This document shows positions 5,536 through 7,898 of a stretch of DNA of 7,898 nucleotides, one piece after another (the first letter of the stretch is position 1; the number at the start of each line of letters is the position of its first letter). The position numbers were made by a program, and so were the translations under genes. Origin of the DNA: Nocardioides sp. (GTDB lineage: Bacteria; Actinomycetota; Actinomycetes; Propionibacteriales; Nocardioidaceae); contig JAJPEO010000329.1 in the NCBI GenBank assembly GCA_021166815.1, forward strand, positions 1 through 7,898, in the 5' to 3' direction. The notes beneath the pieces were generated by a model that saw only the letters and a program-made list of their open reading frames with translations, did no database searches and was not told the DNA's origin.

Positions 5536-7656
5536 TTGCGCTCCCGCTCACCCATGTCCCGCTTCGTCCCCGCCGCGGTGAGCCTGACCGTCACGGCCGG
5601 CCTCGGCCTGACGCTGGGCACCTCACCCAGCGTTGCCCGTGCGGCCAGCGACGGCCCGGCGCAGCTCTCGGTCGGCTCCACCAACACGATGTATCCGGCG
5701 TTCACGCCCGGCACGACGCGGTACGCCGTGCACCGCGACGCCTCGGGCGCGCTCACCGTCGCCGTCGGCAAGGCCGACCGCGTGTGGTTCAACGGGGTGC
5801 CGAGCCCGAGCGGGGCGACCACCCTGCGCGACCTCAGCCCGGGCGACGAGGTGTCGGTGTTCATCACCGACGAGGGCGTGCGCCGAACGTACGCGCTGTT
5901 CGTTCTTCCGGACCTGTTCCCGACGCTGCAGGGCACCACCACCGGCGCCGTCCAGCCCGGCCACATCGCGCTCACGCTCACGGACTGGGGCGGCACCACG
6001 TTCGAGACCATCGTCGACAGGTCGGGGGTCCCGGTGCACGCGCGCCCCGGCCAGGGCGGCACTCTCGACCTGAAGCAGGCACCCAACGGATCCCTGACGG
6101 TGCAGCGTCCGACCAACACCCCGGGCAGGACCGGCTCCGTCATCGTGGAGCTCGACGACCGGCTGGAGGAGGTCGGGCGCCACGAGACCGTGGGCCTGGT
6201 CAACACCGACAACCACGACGCGCAGCTCATGCCTGACGGATCGATGTGGCTCATCGCGTACGAGCGCAACCAGGACACCGGCCTGATCGACTCGGTGATC
6301 CAGCACGTGTCGGCCGCGGGCGAGGTGCTCTTCGAGTGGAGCACCGCCCCGTACGCCGACGAGACGGTCATCCCGCCCGGCGCGGAAGTGGCGGGGCTGG
6401 TGGGCGACTACGCCCACATCAACTCCATCGACATCCAGGCCGACGGCGACGTGGTCGCCTCCTTCCGCCACCTCAACAGCGTGTGGCGGATCGCGACCAC
6501 TGCGCACGACGGCCACCAGCCCGGCGACGTCGTGTGGAAGCTGGGAGGGCGCGACAGCACCTTCTCCTTCGCCCCGGGTGAGGGAGGTCCTTGCGCGCAG
6601 CACACGGCGACGGTCCTGCCCAACGGCAACGTCATGACCTTCGACAACGGCGGCAGCGCCTTCTTCAAGGTCCAGTGCATGAACCCCGACGACCCGCAGG
6701 GGCCGCTCGTGGACCGGCCGAGCTCCCGAGTCGTCGAGTGGGCCCTCGACGAGGCAGCCGGCACGGCATCCGTCGCTCGGACGTACGGCCCGACCGACCG
6801 CTTCTCCGGGTTCGCCGGCGGCGCGTTCCGCCTCGACAACGGCAACATCCTGATGGCGTGGACCCCCGACCTCACCTCGATCGCCGACGAGGTGTCGGCG
6901 AGCGACGAGCACGTCTGGACCCTCGTCGACCAGGCTCCCAAGAGCTCGCGACTCAGCACCTACCGGGCCCAGCTGGTCCCGGCCCGCGACGCGATCTCGC
7001 CGGTGGTCACCGTCTCCGGTCCCGGCGACGGGGTCGCTGTCACGCAGGGCTCGCGAGTGCCGGCGTCGTTCAGCTGCACCGACCGGGGCGGCTCGACGCT
7101 GCAGACCTGCGCGGGTCCGGTCGGTGAGGCCCTCGACACCACCACCGTCGGCACCCACACGTGGACGGTGACCGCGACCGACGGCGCGGGCAACACCGAC
7201 GAGGTCACCCGCACCTACACGGTCACCCCCGCCCTCGTCGCCACCCCGGACGTGCTCGTCAAGCTGCCCGGCTCCACTCGGTGGCACGGTGCTGGCGTGC
7301 TGCTGCCCACGGCGCAGCAGGCCGCCACGTCCCTCCCTCGCGTCGGCCGGAGCAAGACCGTCCGCATGCGGGTGGTCAACCGTGGCACCGCTCCCGGTCG
7401 GATCCTGGTCACCGCACCCTCCAAGCGGGCCCGTGGCGCCGTGCGGGTGTCGTACCGGGCCCTGGGCAGCGACCGTACGAAGGCAGTGGCGAACGCAGGC
7501 TGGCGGACTCCCCGCCTCCAGCCCGGCGAGACCGTCACGATCCGGGTCCGCATCACGGTCGTACGCCGCCCCGGCGTCAAGCAGGCCCGCCTGCCGCTGC
7601 GCGCATCCACGGCGACCGCGCGGGACGCCGTCACCGTCGTGTTGCGACGCCGCTGA
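5536..7656 (+). CDS. Secreted arylsulfotransferase (ASST)-family protein with cadherin-like and Ig-like domains
   Basis: 706-residue exported protein. A Sec-type signal peptide (residues 1-36; basic start, hydrophobic core 11-28, likely cleavage after ARA) leads to a cadherin-like beta domain (about 40-128) beginning [17 protein letters not shown]. Residues about 130-485 match the arylsulfotransferase propeller family: [10 protein letters not shown] (H227), YAHINSI (H294), [15 protein letters not shown] (H312), VWKLGG (333-338) and [19 protein letters not shown] (H356). Bacterial ASSTs move sulfate between phenols through a histidine; one of these histidines may serve, but activity is not established for this actinobacterial branch. 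An Ig/HYR-like domain follows (about 487-566), with a cysteine pair in [16 protein letters not shown], then a basic beta-rich domain (about 570-706) that I do not recognise. No LPXTG-type anchor is visible. The TTG start is fixed by AGGAGG at 5524-5529. The next gene is a paralogue 29 bp downstream. Confidence 0.85.
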   Translation: MRSRSPMSRFVPAAVSLTVTAGLGLTLGTSPSVARAASDGPAQLSVGSTNTMYPAFTPGTTRYAVHRDASGALTVAVGKADRVWFNGVPSPSGATTLRDLSPGDEVSVFITDEGVRRTYALFVLPDLFPTLQGTTTGAVQPGHIALTLTDWGGTTFETIVDRSGVPVHARPGQGGTLDLKQAPNGSLTVQRPTNTPGRTGSVIVELDDRLEEVGRHETVGLVNTDNHDAQLMPDGSMWLIAYERNQDTGLIDSVIQHVSAAGEVLFEWSTAPYADETVIPPGAEVAGLVGDYAHINSIDIQADGDVVASFRHLNSVWRIATTAHDGHQPGDVVWKLGGRDSTFSFAPGEGGPCAQHTATVLPNGNVMTFDNGGSAFFKVQCMNPDDPQGPLVDRPSSRVVEWALDEAAGTASVARTYGPTDRFSGFAGGAFRLDNGNILMAWTPDLTSIADEVSASDEHVWTLVDQAPKSSRLSTYRAQLVPARDAISPVVTVSGPGDGVAVTQGSRVPASFSCTDRGGSTLQTCAGPVGEALDTTTVGTHTWTVTATDGAGNTDEVTRTYTVTPALVATPDVLVKLPGSTRWHGAGVLLPTAQQAATSLPRVGRSKTVRMRVVNRGTAPGRILVTAPSKRARGAVRVSYRALGSDRTKAVANAGWRTPRLQPGETVTIRVRITVVRRPGVKQARLPLRASTATARDAVTVVLRRR

Positions 7657-7675
7657 CCACCGCCACACGAACCCG

Positions 7676-7681
7676 AAGGAG
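7676..7681 (+). promoter_or_regulatory. Ribosome binding site AAGGAG for the second arylsulfotransferase gene
   Basis: AAGGAG ends 4 bases before the GTG at 7686, supporting that codon as the start. The 29-bp gap from the preceding stop contains no evident promoter or terminator, so the two genes are probably cotranscribed. Confidence 0.6.
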
Positions 7682-7685
7682 ATCC

Positions 7686-7898
7686 GTGCGAGCCCCACTC
7701 CTCTGGTCCCGGTCCAGAGCCCTCACCGCAGCGTTGGCGATGGCGACGGCGACGGCGATCGGCCTCCCGGCGTACGCCGCGGCCCTGCCCGAGACTCCGG
7801 CAGAACTGTCGGTCGGCACGAACAACTCGATGTACCCCACCTTCGCGCCGGAGACCCTGCGCTACGCCGTGCACCCCGACTCCACGGGCTCGGTCACG
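7686..7898 (+). CDS. Second secreted arylsulfotransferase-like protein, N-terminus only (runs off right edge)
   Basis: 71 codons from a GTG to the window edge with no stop. Residues 1-31 form a signal peptide (basic RAPLLWSRSR start, alanine-rich core, likely cleavage after AYA). The mature sequence then opens with LSVGTNNSMYPTFAPETLRYAVHP, which aligns without gaps to [24 protein letters not shown] of the upstream gene at the same distance from the signal peptide. This makes it a tandem paralogue that starts with the same cadherin-like domain; that the rest is also an arylsulfotransferase propeller is inferred. The GTG is supported by AAGGAG just upstream. The signal peptides of the two proteins are not alike, so the copy is not recent. 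Confidence 0.8.
   Translation, partial: MRAPLLWSRSRALTAALAMATATAIGLPAYAAALPETPAELSVGTNNSMYPTFAPETLRYAVHPDSTGSVT

Noticed and set aside
5390..5551. 54-codon upstream extension of glyA
   Set aside because: It lacks SHMT homology, covers the predicted promoters of both divergent genes and crosses the start of the arylsulfotransferase gene.
5623..7698. 691-codon minus-strand open frame opposite the arylsulfotransferase-like gene
   Set aside because: Striking length, but stop codons are rare by chance in GC-rich DNA; the sequence is Gly/Arg/Asp/Val-rich with no domain, no signal and no ribosome site.

Overview
The window reads as chromosomal DNA from a high-GC Actinomycetota. Codon third positions are almost all G or C, one gene starts with TTG and two with GTG, several starts look leaderless, and the glycogen genes are of the actinobacterial type. 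A member of the Nocardioidaceae (Nocardioides or Aeromicrobium-like) is my best guess, but this rests on general resemblance and not on a search. I see no mobile element, CRISPR array, tRNA or rRNA; this is compact, mostly core-type sequence.

Left part (1-3038): a glycogen/maltose-1-phosphate locus. On the minus strand glgC (ADP-glucose pyrophosphorylase) is followed, with a 4-base GTGA overlap, by pgm (alpha-phosphoglucomutase), which runs off the left edge. Divergently on the plus strand lies a GT4 glycosyltransferase of the actinobacterial GlgA/GlgM type. Together they would turn glucose-6-phosphate into glucose-1-phosphate (Pgm), then ADP-glucose (GlgC), then alpha-glucan or maltose-1-phosphate (GlgA/GlgM). 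The 62-bp gap between glgC and glgA carries two mirror-image TANNNT -10 boxes, each ending exactly 7 bases before an ATG, which predicts two leaderless transcripts.

Middle (3039-5389): a two-gene plus-strand unit with a TGATG stop/start overlap encodes a GYF_2-TM2 membrane protein and a DUF2752 membrane protein. Facing it, across only 19 bp, is glyA on the minus strand. It encodes a long-form serine hydroxymethyltransferase with an extra segment of about 30 residues, and its start again has a -10 box 7 bases upstream.

Right part (5390-7898): after a 146-bp divergent intergenic region come two tandem plus-strand genes for secreted arylsulfotransferase-like proteins. The first is complete (706 aa: signal peptide, cadherin-like domain, arylsulfotransferase-type propeller, Ig/HYR-like domain, basic beta-rich C-terminal domain). 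The second is cut by the right edge after 71 codons but clearly repeats the same N-terminal layout. Two genes here (pgm and the second arylsulfotransferase) are partial and use GTG starts. No gene-free stretch exceeds 300 bases.
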